A DNA stretch of 64,000 nucleotides from contig SECL01000002.1 in NCBI GenBank assembly GCA_004173455.1, positions 62,001 to 126,000 on the forward strand, read 5' to 3'. A program made the translations under genes and the position numbers. The notes under the pieces are model-generated. The model was given only the letters and a program-made list of their open reading frames with translations, was not told the DNA's origin and ran no database searches. Source of the DNA: Moraxellaceae bacterium. GTDB lineage: Bacteria > Pseudomonadota > Gammaproteobacteria > Pseudomonadales > Moraxellaceae. Shown here in pieces: positions 30,717 through 40,249 of the stretch (its first letter is position 1; every line of letters starts with the position of its first letter).

Positions 30717-31739
30717 TTAACGGCTACCAGAATTTTGCGCCACGATCTGGTCAAAGATGCCGCCATTGTCAAAGTGGGCTTTTTGAGTTTTGCGCCAGCC
30801 ACCAAATTCTTTATCTACTGTGACCAGCTTGAGCGGTTTAAACACGTTTTTATATTTGGCCAGCACTTGAGCATTACGCGGACGGTAAAAGTTTTTGGCG
30901 GCAATCTCTTGTCCTGCCGGAGAGTACAGATAGTTGAGGTAACCGGTTGCCAGATTGCGGGTGCCGTGCTTGTCCACGTTTTTATCGACAATGGCAACAG
31001 GTGGCTCAGCCAGTACCGACAAACTTGGAGTAATGATTTCAAATTTTCCCGGCTGTTCACGAATGGCCAGGTAAGCTTCGTTTTCCCACGCCAGCAGCAC
31101 ATCGCCAATGCCACGTTCAACAAACGTGGTGGTTGCACCGCGTGCCCCGGAATCCAGTACCTTGGTGTGCTGATAAACCTGACGTACAAAGTCACGCGCT
31201 GTGGTGTCATTACCACCTTTTTGATGCTTGGCCCATGCCCATGCCGCCAGATAGTTCCAGCGCGCGCCACCAGAAGTTTTTGGGTTTGGCGTAATGATGT
31301 CAACACCGGGTTTTATAATATCGCCCCAATCCTTAATCTGTTTCGGATTGCCTTTGCGTACCAGAAAAACAATGGTTGAGGTGTACGGCGTTGAGTTTTG
31401 TGGAAACTGTTTTTGCCAGTTTTTATTTTTAATGAGCGAAGTGTTATCTACAATCGCATCAATGTCTGAGGCCAGTGCCAGCGTGACCACATCAGCTTCC
31501 AGACCGTCAATTACTGAACGCGCCTGCTTGCCAGAGCCGCCATGTGACTGGCGGAAATGAATATCCTGTCCGGTTTTTTGTTTCCAGTAACTACCAAAGG
31601 ATTTGTTGAAGTCGTCATATAATTCGCGGGTCGGGTCGTAAGACACATTTAAAAAATTGATGGGAGCGGCCAAAGCACTGCCGCTGAACAGGACAGCAGC
31701 AAGGCCAGCAGTCAAACCAGCGCTAAAACGAATTGCCAT
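30717..31739 (-). CDS. sbp: Periplasmic sulfate-binding protein
   Basis: Captures sulfate in the periplasm for CysTWA. Signal peptide of about 24 residues (ALA site before [10 protein letters not shown]). Family signatures [30 protein letters not shown] and [16 protein letters not shown] are intact. 340 residues. It could equally be the thiosulfate paralogue CysP, since the two are not separable by eye; the substrate is sulfate and/or thiosulfate. GGAG lies close upstream of the ATG. First gene of the leftward set, with an AT-rich 200-base divergent region before it that should contain CysB sites. Confidence 0.94.
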   Translation of the reverse strand: MAIRFSAGLTAGLAAVLFSGSALAAPINFLNVSYDPTRELYDDFNKSFGSYWKQKTGQDIHFRQSHGGSGKQARSVIDGLEADVVTLALASDIDAIVDNTSLIKNKNWQKQFPQNSTPYTSTIVFLVRKGNPKQIKDWGDIIKPGVDIITPNPKTSGGARWNYLAAWAWAKHQKGGNDTTARDFVRQVYQHTKVLDSGARGATTTFVERGIGDVLLAWENEAYLAIREQPGKFEIITPSLSVLAEPPVAIVDKNVDKHGTRNLATGYLNYLYSPAGQEIAAKNFYRPRNAQVLAKYKNVFKPLKLVTVDKEFGGWRKTQKAHFDNGGIFDQIVAQNSGSR

Positions 31740-31939
31740 TTTATTTCTCCAGAATTTTGCACTTTTTAAGATGAAGAACAGTGCTTTTCATCACTGATTG
31801 GAATAAGCATAAAAACTTCTGTAAAAATAAAAAAACAATAAAAAAAGCAATTCTTATGAAAAAATATGATTTAAACAAATATAAATTTGACTAATACTAA
31901 AAGGGCTTATCATGGGTTAAGCCAGCCTGAGGACGTATC
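31740..31939. promoter_or_regulatory. sbp-pabC divergent control region
   Basis: 200 bases, very AT-rich on the sbp side, as is usual for CysB-activated promoters, but the CysB consensus is too loose to place sites by eye. Near the pabC side a hairpin GGCTTA/TAAGCC occupies 31904-31923. Confidence 0.4.
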
Positions 31940-32758
31940 ATGATCAGTATTAAAAATGGCAATTATTGTCAGCACATTGACTGTCAGGATCGTGCTTTTT
32001 TATACGGCGATGGTTTTTTTACCACCGTCCGGCTTGAAAACGGTAAACTTTGCCTATGGCAGCGTCATATCGAACGGCTGATTCAGTGTGCCGACCAGTT
32101 GGGCTTTAATCTGGACATTGAGTTGCTGGATCAACAGGTTCAAGCATTTCTGAGCGATCACGACAGCGCATTTGGTACGGTTAAAATTATTGTGAGCCGT
32201 GGTCTGGGTGAGCGTGGCTATTTGCCGCCTGAACAAAGTGCTGATATTTATATCCAGTTTTTCCCTGTTGAAAACCCAACCATTATGGCTGAACCCGCGC
32301 AGCCTATTGATAGTGGGTTATTGCAACTTACGCTAGGCCATGTGATGCCTGCCATTGCTGGCCTAAAAACCCTGAACCGCATGGAACAGGTTTTGCTACG
32401 ACAGGAGCTGGCCGCAACAGCATGGCCTGAAGCACTGGTTTCCGATATTCAGGGCAATCTGATAGAAGGCGTTTATAGTAATTGTTTTTTTTATATGGAT
32501 GAAAAATGGTACACGCCATTGCTGGATCAGGCAGGTATTGCAGGGGTGATGCGGGCTGAAATTCTGGCACAAATGCTGGATCAGGATATTCCTCACCTGA
32601 TTACCCATATTCCAAAAACAGTAGTGGATCAGATTGAAGCGCTATTTTTTTGTAATGCCTTAAGCGGAATAGTATCAGTCAAATGCCTGAATGGCCGTCT
32701 GTTAAATACGGATACCGTTGAGCAGTTAAAACAGCAATTGCGCGGATTGTTTTATTAA
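31940..32758 (+). CDS. pabC: Aminodeoxychorismate lyase
   Basis: PLP fold-type IV enzyme that turns aminodeoxychorismate into p-aminobenzoate and pyruvate for folate. 272 residues with RAFLYGDGFFTTVRLENGK near the N-terminus, the LKTLNRMEQVLLRQEL segment with the PLP lysine, and LIEGVYSNCFFY. Heads the pabC-mltG-tmk group, which is conserved in gammaproteobacteria. Confidence 0.94.
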   Translation: MISIKNGNYCQHIDCQDRAFLYGDGFFTTVRLENGKLCLWQRHIERLIQCADQLGFNLDIELLDQQVQAFLSDHDSAFGTVKIIVSRGLGERGYLPPEQSADIYIQFFPVENPTIMAEPAQPIDSGLLQLTLGHVMPAIAGLKTLNRMEQVLLRQELAATAWPEALVSDIQGNLIEGVYSNCFFYMDEKWYTPLLDQAGIAGVMRAEILAQMLDQDIPHLITHIPKTVVDQIEALFFCNALSGIVSVKCLNGRLLNTDTVEQLKQQLRGLFY

Positions 32759-32876
32759 AATTTGCAGTGTTGACTGACGCTTTAATCAGCGAGCTGGACA
32801 GGGCTTAATCTGAACCGCTCAAATTTGCCATCAAGTTCTGCTATGCTTGCCTCCCTTTGTTCAGCATCCATCGGTC

Positions 32877-34019
32877 ATGGCAAAACGTCCTGTTAAAACG
32901 AAAGCAAAACCCACAACAAAACCCAAAGCCGCTGTCACCTATAACAGCAAAACCACACCTTCTGAGACAAGCATTTTTCAGTCCAAAGGTATTCGCTTGC
33001 TGGTGATTGTTGTCATTGCAGCACTATTGGGACTATGGCTGCTGTTGTGGCAAGGGCTTTGGCGTGAAATTCCCATGCGTACCCAGAGCCAGATGCTCAA
33101 TATCAAACAGGGACAAACCTATTCGGGGCTGATTGCTGAATTGAACAAAAAAGGCCAGATTCGCTTGCCAGTCATGGCTAAAATATATCAGCGCCTGTTT
33201 ATTCATGATTCTCTAAAAGCCGGTGTTTATGAAATTCAAAAAGGCACGACGGTTCAGCAACTATTGCAAATGCTGAGCAATGGCAAGCTGGCGCAGATGA
33301 ACCGGGTGCTAGTGATTGAAGGCACGACATTTGGCCAGCTGCGTAAACGTCTGGACAGCGACCCCAATGTCACGCATAGTTTGACTGGACTGGACAACCA
33401 GCAATTGCTCAAAAAGCTGGAAATTAACCAGCCGCATCCTGAAGGCTGGTTTGCACCGGATACCTATTATTTTGCCAAGGGCGAAACCGATGCAGCCATT
33501 TTAAAGCACCTGTACCGCACGCAAAAAAAGATTGTGGATGATGCGTGGCAAAAACGTGCGGCCAACCTGCCGTATAAAAATGCCTACGAAGCCCTGATCA
33601 TGGCGTCCATCGTGGAAAAGGAAACCGGTATTCCGCGCGAGCGGCAGGATGTAGCTGGCGTGTTTGTGCGCCGCCTGAAAGTGGGCATGCGTTTGCAAAC
33701 CGATCCCACGGTCATTTATGGCATGGGTGATAGTTACAAGGGTAATATTCGCCGACAGGATTTGACCACGCCAACGCCATATAATACTTACACCATTGAT
33801 GGCTTGCCGCCAACGCCGATTGCATTGCCCAGTAAGGCAGCCATTGAAGCAGCCTTGCATCCGGCACCGGGCAATAGCTTGTATTTTGTAGCAACCGGTA
33901 CAGGCGGGCATGTATTTAGCAATTCACTGGAACAGCACAATCAGGCAGTGGCCAGTTACCTGAAAGTCTTGCGCCAGAAGCGTGCGGCCAATACCAGTCC
34001 GGTAGGAGTCAATCCCTGA
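32877..34019 (+). CDS. mltG: Endolytic murein transglycosylase MltG
   Basis: Cleaves nascent peptidoglycan strands at the inner membrane and so sets glycan chain length. From the ATG at 32877 it has 380 residues: a basic, lysine-rich cytoplasmic tail with TKPKA-type residues, one membrane helix (about 42-62), a LysM-like part and the YceG domain. The catalytic glutamate is in IMASIVEKETGIPRERQDVAGVF. An in-frame TTG ten codons upstream is possible but less likely. The stop overlaps the tmk ATG by one base, so the two are coupled. Confidence 0.94.
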   Translation: MAKRPVKTKAKPTTKPKAAVTYNSKTTPSETSIFQSKGIRLLVIVVIAALLGLWLLLWQGLWREIPMRTQSQMLNIKQGQTYSGLIAELNKKGQIRLPVMAKIYQRLFIHDSLKAGVYEIQKGTTVQQLLQMLSNGKLAQMNRVLVIEGTTFGQLRKRLDSDPNVTHSLTGLDNQQLLKKLEINQPHPEGWFAPDTYYFAKGETDAAILKHLYRTQKKIVDDAWQKRAANLPYKNAYEALIMASIVEKETGIPRERQDVAGVFVRRLKVGMRLQTDPTVIYGMGDSYKGNIRRQDLTTPTPYNTYTIDGLPPTPIALPSKAAIEAALHPAPGNSLYFVATGTGGHVFSNSLEQHNQAVASYLKVLRQKRAANTSPVGVNP

Positions 34020-34663
34020 TGTTTATTAGTTTTGAAGGTACAGAAGGTGTGGGCAAAACCACCCTGATTAAAAGCCTAGCGGATTATCTGCAGCAGCAGG
34101 GTGAGCAGATTTTGCTAACCCGTGAACCCGGTGGCACACCATTGGCTGAGCAAATCCGTCAATTGTTGTTAAGTCCGCAACAAGAAGCCATGAGCGAAAG
34201 TTGTGAACTATTGCTGATTTTTGCAGCACGTGCCCAGCACATTGCCCAAGTGATTCAACCTGCATTAACTGCTGGTCAATGGGTACTGAGTGATCGTTTT
34301 GTGGATGCCAGTTTTGCCTATCAAGGTGGTGGCCGTGGTTTGAATGTACAAACCATTGCGCTATTGTGCCAGCAGTTTGTACCAGTGATGCCAAGCCTTA
34401 CGTTCTGGCTGGATGCACCGGTAGAGATTGGCATGCAACGTGCCCAGAAACGCGGAGTACTGGATCGGTTTGAACAGGAAAAACTGGAATTTTTTCAGCG
34501 TGTGCGGGCAAGCTATCAAAGCCGCGCCAATGCTGAACCGGATCGTTTTGTTATACTCGATGCCTGTCAGACACCAGCCCAGATTTTGGAGCAAGCCATT
34601 CAAGCCATTCAAGCCATTCAAGCCATTCAAGCCATTCAAGCCATGAAGCGAAAGGCTATTTAG
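34019..34663 (+). CDS. tmk: Thymidylate kinase with a repeat-encoded C-terminal tail
   Basis: Phosphorylates dTMP to dTDP. P-loop FEGTEGVGKTT (6-16), the DR-x motif VLSDRFVDASFAYQGGGRG, and LID region RAQKRGVLDRFEQE are all intact. 214 residues. After the normal family end the last 23 or so residues are QAI repeats followed by QAMKRKAI, encoded by a 9-bp tandem repeat. The tail is likely an extended or amphipathic appendage without catalytic role. In E. coli holB follows tmk; here it is followed by about 500 non-coding bases. Confidence 0.95.
   Translation: MFISFEGTEGVGKTTLIKSLADYLQQQGEQILLTREPGGTPLAEQIRQLLLSPQQEAMSESCELLLIFAARAQHIAQVIQPALTAGQWVLSDRFVDASFAYQGGGRGLNVQTIALLCQQFVPVMPSLTFWLDAPVEIGMQRAQKRGVLDRFEQEKLEFFQRVRASYQSRANAEPDRFVILDACQTPAQILEQAIQAIQAIQAIQAIQAMKRKAI
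34592..34645 (+). repeat. 9-bp tandem repeat in the 3' end of tmk
   Basis: Five perfect copies of CAAGCCATT (34592-34636) and a sixth with one change, CAAGCCATG. Because the unit is nine bases, changes in copy number keep the frame and lengthen or shorten the Gln-Ala-Ile tail. Confidence 0.95.
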
Positions 34664-35162
34664 TCATACACTGATTTATCAAAGTAATAATATTCAAGCG
34701 GTCGCCGTCATTTAAAAAAAGTAAAAACAAAAACAAAGCCTCAAATTGCCTATGTTTTGTGCGGTGCTGAGGTGCTTTAGGGCGTGGTTAAGGCATGGCC
34801 ATATTGGCTTTTATTGCTAAATTTTATGCCGTATACATTGATTGGCAAATTCTTCCAGTATGCCAATCATGCGGTATTTTGGTTCTCAACATCCAATCAC
34901 GACTGTGATATACATGGCTTGTTGTCCAGATGAATAGGTTTTTTTACTAGATTTTTTCAAAAATCTGCTTTGGTCAAACTCAACCGACGTCGCCTGCGGT
35001 CATTGAGTATTTAACAGGCTCATGCCGAGGTCTGGTCGAAATAGTCGAAAGCAAGTTAGTGTTACTGATGGAAAAAGTCTATTGAATCTGTGGCAAGGTA
35101 TATGAATTAAGTGATTCATATGTCAAGAAAAATAAAATTTTAGCAAGTAATGGAGTGAAAAC
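34664..35162. other. 499-base gap with a series of hairpins, no gene seen
   Basis: No convincing coding frame. Four inverted repeats lie in 170 bases: TGATTGGCA/TGCCAATCA (34839-34869), ATCAC/GTGAT (34896-34909), AGATTTTT/AAAAATCT (34949-34966) and ACTCAA-CCG/CGG-TTGAGT (34978-35008). None has a clean T tract. The last part before 35163 is AT-rich, with GGAG at 35152-35155 as the ribosome-binding site of the dehalogenase gene. It could be a structured RNA or a decayed element. Confidence 0.5.
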
Positions 35163-36071
35163 ATGCAAGCACTGCGTACCCCGGATGAACGTTTTGCCAA
35201 TTTGCCTGATTATCCTTTTCTGCCCAATTACATCATGGTGGATGATACCGAAGGCGGCACCTTGCGCATGCATTATGTGGATGAAGGTGCCGCTGATGCG
35301 CCCATCGTACTTATGCTTCACGGTGAACCCACATGGAGTTATTTATACCGAAAAATGATTCCAATTGTGGTCGATGCAGGCTATCGCGTAATTGCGCCTG
35401 ACTTAATTGGTTTTGGCAGGTCTGATAAACCAAGCCAGCGCACTGATTATACTTACCAGCGTCATGTTGACTGGGTGCGGGCGCTGCTAGAGCAACTTGA
35501 TCTGAGCGAAATGACGCTAGTGTGTCAGGATTGGGGCGGGCTTATTGGCTTGCGACTAGTGGCTGAACATCCTGAGCGGTTTGCGCGTGTGGTTGCTGCA
35601 AATACCATGCTGCCTACGGGTGATTTTCAGCTCGGTGAATCATTTTTTAAGTGGCAAAAACTGTCGCAAACTATTCCTGTGTTTGCGGTTGGGAATATTA
35701 TTCAAGGAGGTTGCGCCTTGGCCATGCCACCTGAAGTCATTGCTGCCTATGATGCACCATTTCCTGATGAAACCTATAAAGAAGGCGCACGTCAATTTCC
35801 GATGCTGGTTCCTGCCACGCCGGATGATCCTGCAACGCCTGCCAATCGTCAGGCTTGGCAATCCTTGATCCAGTTTAAAAAACCGTTTCTCACCGCATTT
35901 AGCGATAAAGACCCCATTACCGCAGCAGGCGCGCCGGTATTGCGCAAATTAATCCCCGGTTGTGAAGGGCAGGCGCACACAACGATTGAAAATGGCGGGC
36001 ATTTTTTGCAAGAAGATCAAGGCGAGAAATTGGCAAAAGTCGTGGTCGAATTTATTCAAGCCAATACATAA
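35163..36071 (+). CDS. Haloalkane dehalogenase, subfamily I-like
   Basis: Alpha/beta-hydrolase that replaces halogen on haloalkanes with hydroxyl. 302 residues. Nucleophile D123 with the halide-binding W124 (CQDWGG), the oxyanion/halide motif HGEPTWS (53-59), catalytic acid D250 in the SDKDPIT segment and histidine H280 in GGHFLQED. The spacing is nearly that of Xanthobacter DhlA (D124, D260, H289). No signal peptide, so cytoplasmic. It is alone, without alcohol or aldehyde dehydrogenase neighbours. Natural substrate unknown; epoxide hydrolase is made unlikely by the W after the nucleophile and the HGEPTW motif. Confidence 0.88.
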   Translation: MQALRTPDERFANLPDYPFLPNYIMVDDTEGGTLRMHYVDEGAADAPIVLMLHGEPTWSYLYRKMIPIVVDAGYRVIAPDLIGFGRSDKPSQRTDYTYQRHVDWVRALLEQLDLSEMTLVCQDWGGLIGLRLVAEHPERFARVVAANTMLPTGDFQLGESFFKWQKLSQTIPVFAVGNIIQGGCALAMPPEVIAAYDAPFPDETYKEGARQFPMLVPATPDDPATPANRQAWQSLIQFKKPFLTAFSDKDPITAAGAPVLRKLIPGCEGQAHTTIENGGHFLQEDQGEKLAKVVVEFIQANT

Positions 36072-36130
36072 GCTGCTAGATGATTAAGTGATTGTGAGGG
36101 GCTTAAATCTAATTTTATTATTCTAAATTA

Positions 36131-36217
36131 TGGTCCCGGGGGTCGGACTCGAACCGACACGTCATCTCTGACAGTGGATTTTGAGTCCACCGCGTCTACC
36201 AATTTCACCACCCCGGG
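36131..36217 (-). tRNA. tRNA-Leu (anticodon CAA)
   Basis: 87 bases with CCA encoded. Acceptor CCCGGGG/CCCCGGG, D arm with AAATTGGTAGAC, anticodon stem GTGGA/TCCAC with loop CTCAAAA, so anticodon CAA reading UUG. There is a long type II variable arm as leucine requires, and T arm GTCGG-TTCGAGT-CCGAC. On the minus strand between the dehalogenase and queA. Confidence 0.96.
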
Positions 36218-36238
36218 TAGGAGTCGTTATGGGTTGCT

Positions 36239-36266
36239 ATCTTAGCGGCCTTAAAATTATTGTCAA
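36239..36266 (-). promoter_or_regulatory. promoter of tRNA-Leu
   Basis: Perfect TTGACA (36266-36261), 16-base spacer and TAAGAT (36244-36239) on the minus strand, 22 bases before the mature tRNA 5' end. Confidence 0.65.
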
Positions 36267-36320
36267 GCCCAATGGGTTGGCTTTTGAGCTGTTTGATTAG
36301 TTTTTGACTTTTCAATTGGG

Positions 36321-36326
36321 TATAAT
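36321..36326 (+). promoter_or_regulatory. -10 element of the queA promoter
   Basis: A perfect TATAAT 31 bases before the queA start codon. The -35 region is poor: TTGACT at 36304 is too close (11 bases), so an activator or an extended -10-like promoter must be assumed. Confidence 0.4.
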
Positions 36327-36356
36327 TCCGAATCTTTTGGCTGTCATGCTGTGCCC

Positions 36357-37391
36357 ATGCAATTATCCGACTTTTTCTATGTGCTTCCAGACGAGCTAAT
36401 TGCCCGTTATCCTTTGGCCAAACGTAGTGCATCGCGGCTACTTTATCTCAATGCACAGGGACACACGCAGGATTGCACGATCATGCAATTGCCTGAATTG
36501 CTACAAGCTGGTGATTTACTGGTGCTCAATGACACCCGGGTGATCAAGGCACGGTTACACGGCAAGCGGTTCAGTGGTGGCGCAGTTGAGGTGTTGGTGG
36601 AGCGTATTACTGGCACGCATACCGCGCTGGCGCATGTCAAAGCCAGTAATTCACCCAAGGCTGGAGCCAGCTTATATCTGGCTGAAGGCCAACTGCAAGC
36701 ACAGGTCGAGGGACGGCAAAATAATTTATATGCATTGCGCTTTAACCAGCCGGTATTACCAGCGTTAGAACAATTTGGAGCCTTGCCGATTCCGCCTTAT
36801 TTTAACCGTGCTGCCGATGAAACCGATGATGAGCGTTATCAAACGGTTTTCCATGATCCGGATAAAGCGGCCAGTGTGGCAGCACCAACCGCCAGCCTGC
36901 ATTTTGATGATGAACTACTGGCAGCATTGGAACAAAAGGGTATTAATAAAGCTTTTGTGACCTTGCATGTGGGTGCAGGCACCTTTCAACCGGTGCGTAC
37001 CGATAATATTACTGAACATACGATGCATAGCGAATGGGGTGAAGTTCCACAAGCTACTGTTGAACTGATTGAAAAAACCAAAGCGGCGGGCGGCAAAATT
37101 ATTGCAGTGGGGACCACCGCAACTCGCGCGCTGGAAAGTGCCGCCAAAGCCAATGATGGTAAGCTCACGGCATGGTCTGGCGAAACTGATATTTTTATTT
37201 ATCCCGGCTATCGCTTTAACGTGATTAATCGTTTGCTTACCAATTTTCATTTGCCGGAATCAACCTTGCTGATGCTGGTGTCGGCGCTGGCTGGCCGTGA
37301 TCCTGTGATGAAAGCCTATGAACATGCCATTCAACAACAATACCGCTTCTTTAGTTACGGTGACGCCATGCTCATTGATGAGCGAGGATAA
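36357..37391 (+). CDS. queA: tRNA preQ1 ribosyltransferase-isomerase
   Basis: Transfers and isomerises ribose from SAM onto preQ1 in tRNA to give epoxyqueuosine. 344 residues from the ATG at 36357 ([19 protein letters not shown], the family start). The GTG two codons upstream is less likely. Motifs: [47 protein letters not shown] and [18 protein letters not shown]. tgt, the enzyme acting just before it in the pathway, is 1.5 kb downstream in the same direction, with an opposite-strand membrane gene in between. Confidence 0.97.
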   Translation: MQLSDFFYVLPDELIARYPLAKRSASRLLYLNAQGHTQDCTIMQLPELLQAGDLLVLNDTRVIKARLHGKRFSGGAVEVLVERITGTHTALAHVKASNSPKAGASLYLAEGQLQAQVEGRQNNLYALRFNQPVLPALEQFGALPIPPYFNRAADETDDERYQTVFHDPDKAASVAAPTASLHFDDELLAALEQKGINKAFVTLHVGAGTFQPVRTDNITEHTMHSEWGEVPQATVELIEKTKAAGGKIIAVGTTATRALESAAKANDGKLTAWSGETDIFIYPGYRFNVINRLLTNFHLPESTLLMLVSALAGRDPVMKAYEHAIQQQYRFFSYGDAMLIDERG

Positions 37392-37487
37392 GTGTCGATT
37401 GAGAATCGACACCCGAGCGCAAGAGGAGAGCTAAGCTCGAATGGCGAGAAATAAGTGTCGATTGAGAATCGGCACCCGAGCGCAAGA
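37388..37487. repeat. duplicated 37-bp hairpin element, REP-like
   Basis: Two direct copies at 37388-37424 and 37451-37487, identical at 36 of 37 positions. Each contains a palindrome with arms GTGTCGATT and AATCGACAC (one base different in copy 2) and ends CCGAGCGCAAGA. The 26-base spacer holds a third small palindrome GAGCT-A-AGCTC. Copy 1 contains the queA stop codon. No T tract follows, so these are not ordinary terminators. Confidence 0.9.
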
Positions 37488-37514
37488 CCTTGCAATATGA
37501 ATATTTCATTGGTT

Positions 37515-38672
37515 TCAAGGTTGCGCCAGTGCATCAGCCTCAGTTGAAGTTAGTGATAAATCATCCAGCAATTCAGGCTGTACAATCGTTACGGGTGCAA
37601 ACCGTACTTGTAGCTTGACTGGCAAGCCTTTTTTATCAGATGTCAGGCTTTTTTGAGCGGTTAAGACTTCCTGATGGGTAGGAGCACGATCACCTTGCAG
37701 CATGACCCGAACCAGCATGAAGTTTTGGAACGGAATGTACTGCACTTGATCCACCACGTTATTCTTCTTGGAAAAAAGCACTTTAAGATGATTGGTGGTG
37801 GTAGCCTCATAGTGCTGCTTGGCCACAGTACTCAGCAGGTTGAGGGTCAGATACACGGCCAAGGCGCTCAGCATGATCAGACTAACAAAGTTGCGTTTGA
37901 CAAAGGCCAGCGCACTTTTGTCCATTTCCTCATCGGTGCCGCGCCGAAAACCAGCAATCCACAACACCAATGATGAGCTAAACTGAATCGCTACCATATT
38001 GGTAAACACTAAGATAAATGCACCCAGTGCCATTTTCCATTCAAGGTGTGCCAGCAAAATACCGGTTGCCACCAAAGGCGGAACGAGTGCAGTGGCCACC
38101 GCAACACCCGCCACTGCGACCGATAAGCGCGGCGAGATAGACGCAAATGCCCCTGCTGCACCACCAGCCAGCGCAATCATCAAATCCATAAAATTGGGTC
38201 GGGTACGCGCCAGTATTTCTGCACTCATGGGCATATTGTAATGAACCAGCCCGATTAAAACGCCAACGCCGATAAGCAGTCCAATACCGCCCAGCAGGGT
38301 TTTTAATGACGTTCCCAGCAAAATCATGCGATTGTCGATCAGCGCCAGCGCAATACCGGAAATTGGCCCCGTCATCATGGCCACCAGCATCGCGCCAATC
38401 ACCACTGCCGGAGAGTTGGCCAGCAAACCATAGCCAGCAATGACGCCTGCCAGCGTATTCATGATAAAAAAGGTTTTGCTGGGCAGGGCATTGGCCTGAA
38501 TAGTGAGGCGAACCTCCTTGTGATCTATTTTTTTACTATTTTCACGCTTGGCCTGTTTATAGCGCAGTTTTTCTTTCAGCAGTTCATATTTATCCTGCTC
38601 CGGATTATCAGAAATAATGATCGTGGGATCTGATTCGTCCTTGTTAGCAATGCTCTCGTCGTTTTGGGCCAT
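37515..38672 (-). CDS. DUF389-family integral membrane protein
   Basis: 385 residues. The first 50 are acidic and lysine-rich and probably disordered. A basic segment follows, then a hydrophobic domain with about six to seven membrane helices (about 65-270) carrying the family's glycine-rich stretches (AVVIGAMLVAMMTGPISGIALAL, LIALAGGAAGAFA, VATALVPPLVATG). A C-terminal soluble part of about 90 residues follows. The family is widespread but of unknown function. The gene is inserted between queA and tgt on the opposite strand, with its 3' end next to the REP-like duplication. Confidence 0.85.
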   Translation of the reverse strand: MAQNDESIANKDESDPTIIISDNPEQDKYELLKEKLRYKQAKRENSKKIDHKEVRLTIQANALPSKTFFIMNTLAGVIAGYGLLANSPAVVIGAMLVAMMTGPISGIALALIDNRMILLGTSLKTLLGGIGLLIGVGVLIGLVHYNMPMSAEILARTRPNFMDLMIALAGGAAGAFASISPRLSVAVAGVAVATALVPPLVATGILLAHLEWKMALGAFILVFTNMVAIQFSSSLVLWIAGFRRGTDEEMDKSALAFVKRNFVSLIMLSALAVYLTLNLLSTVAKQHYEATTTNHLKVLFSKKNNVVDQVQYIPFQNFMLVRVMLQGDRAPTHQEVLTAQKSLTSDKKGLPVKLQVRFAPVTIVQPELLDDLSLTSTEADALAQP

Positions 38673-38763
38673 ATTGCACGGTTTACCTGAATCTAAAGGA
38701 TAAAAAAACTGGGGTTTAAAATATTGAATGATTTTAAATGTCTAAGTGGGATTAATAGTGCCT

Positions 38764-38800
38764 GTGCTAAAATATTGGCGCTAGCACTTCTTTGTATAAT
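38764..38800 (+). promoter_or_regulatory. tgt promoter region with inverted repeat
   Basis: TATAAT at 38795-38800 is 81 bases before the tgt start. Just upstream is an inverted repeat GTGCTA/TAGCAC (38764-38769 with 38782-38787), covering the place of the -35 box, where only TTGGCG with short spacing is seen. The repeat may be an operator. Confidence 0.4.
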
Positions 38801-38878
38801 CAACGACAATATCCGTCTGGTTTTAAAAGTCGTTTAAAAATCGGTGAACTGTTTCTTCGCTGGATTCATTTAGGTTAA

Positions 38879-40000
<1,122 letters not shown>

Positions 40001-40061
40001 GAATAGTTGGTTACTTAAAACCTAAAATGCTTTTTACATACATATTTAATTAAACTTTATG

Positions 40062-40088
40062 ATATGGCTCTTTACACAAGAGCCGTAT
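40062..40088 (+). terminator. hairpin after tgt
   Basis: 6-bp core GGCTCT/AGAGCC extended by AT pairs to about ten, loop TTACACA. No T tract, so at best a weak terminator. Confidence 0.3.
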
Positions 40089-40249
40089 AACTTTGCATTT
40101 TAAAATCAAAAAAACTAATCGTGTAAACTTAAATTTTTTTTATGAAGTATTATTGATTAAATGTTAAAGTATGATATTGAGTAAGGAAAATATAACAAGA
40201 CGTAATTGAATACGCACCGGTAGATATATCACTTTTGAGGAATTGCAAT

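Noticed and set aside
34794-34904. 36-codon open frame in the gap after tmk
   Set aside because: No ribosome-binding site, no recognisable sequence, and it runs through the inverted repeats; chance is the simplest explanation.
36131-36217. tRNA-Leu as an integration site for a mobile element
   Set aside because: No integrase and no second copy of the tRNA 3' end in the window.
37388-37487. Possible CRISPR-like array
   Set aside because: Only two repeat copies, each an inverted-repeat hairpin, a spacer that is itself palindromic, and no cas genes nearby; a REP-like element is the better reading.
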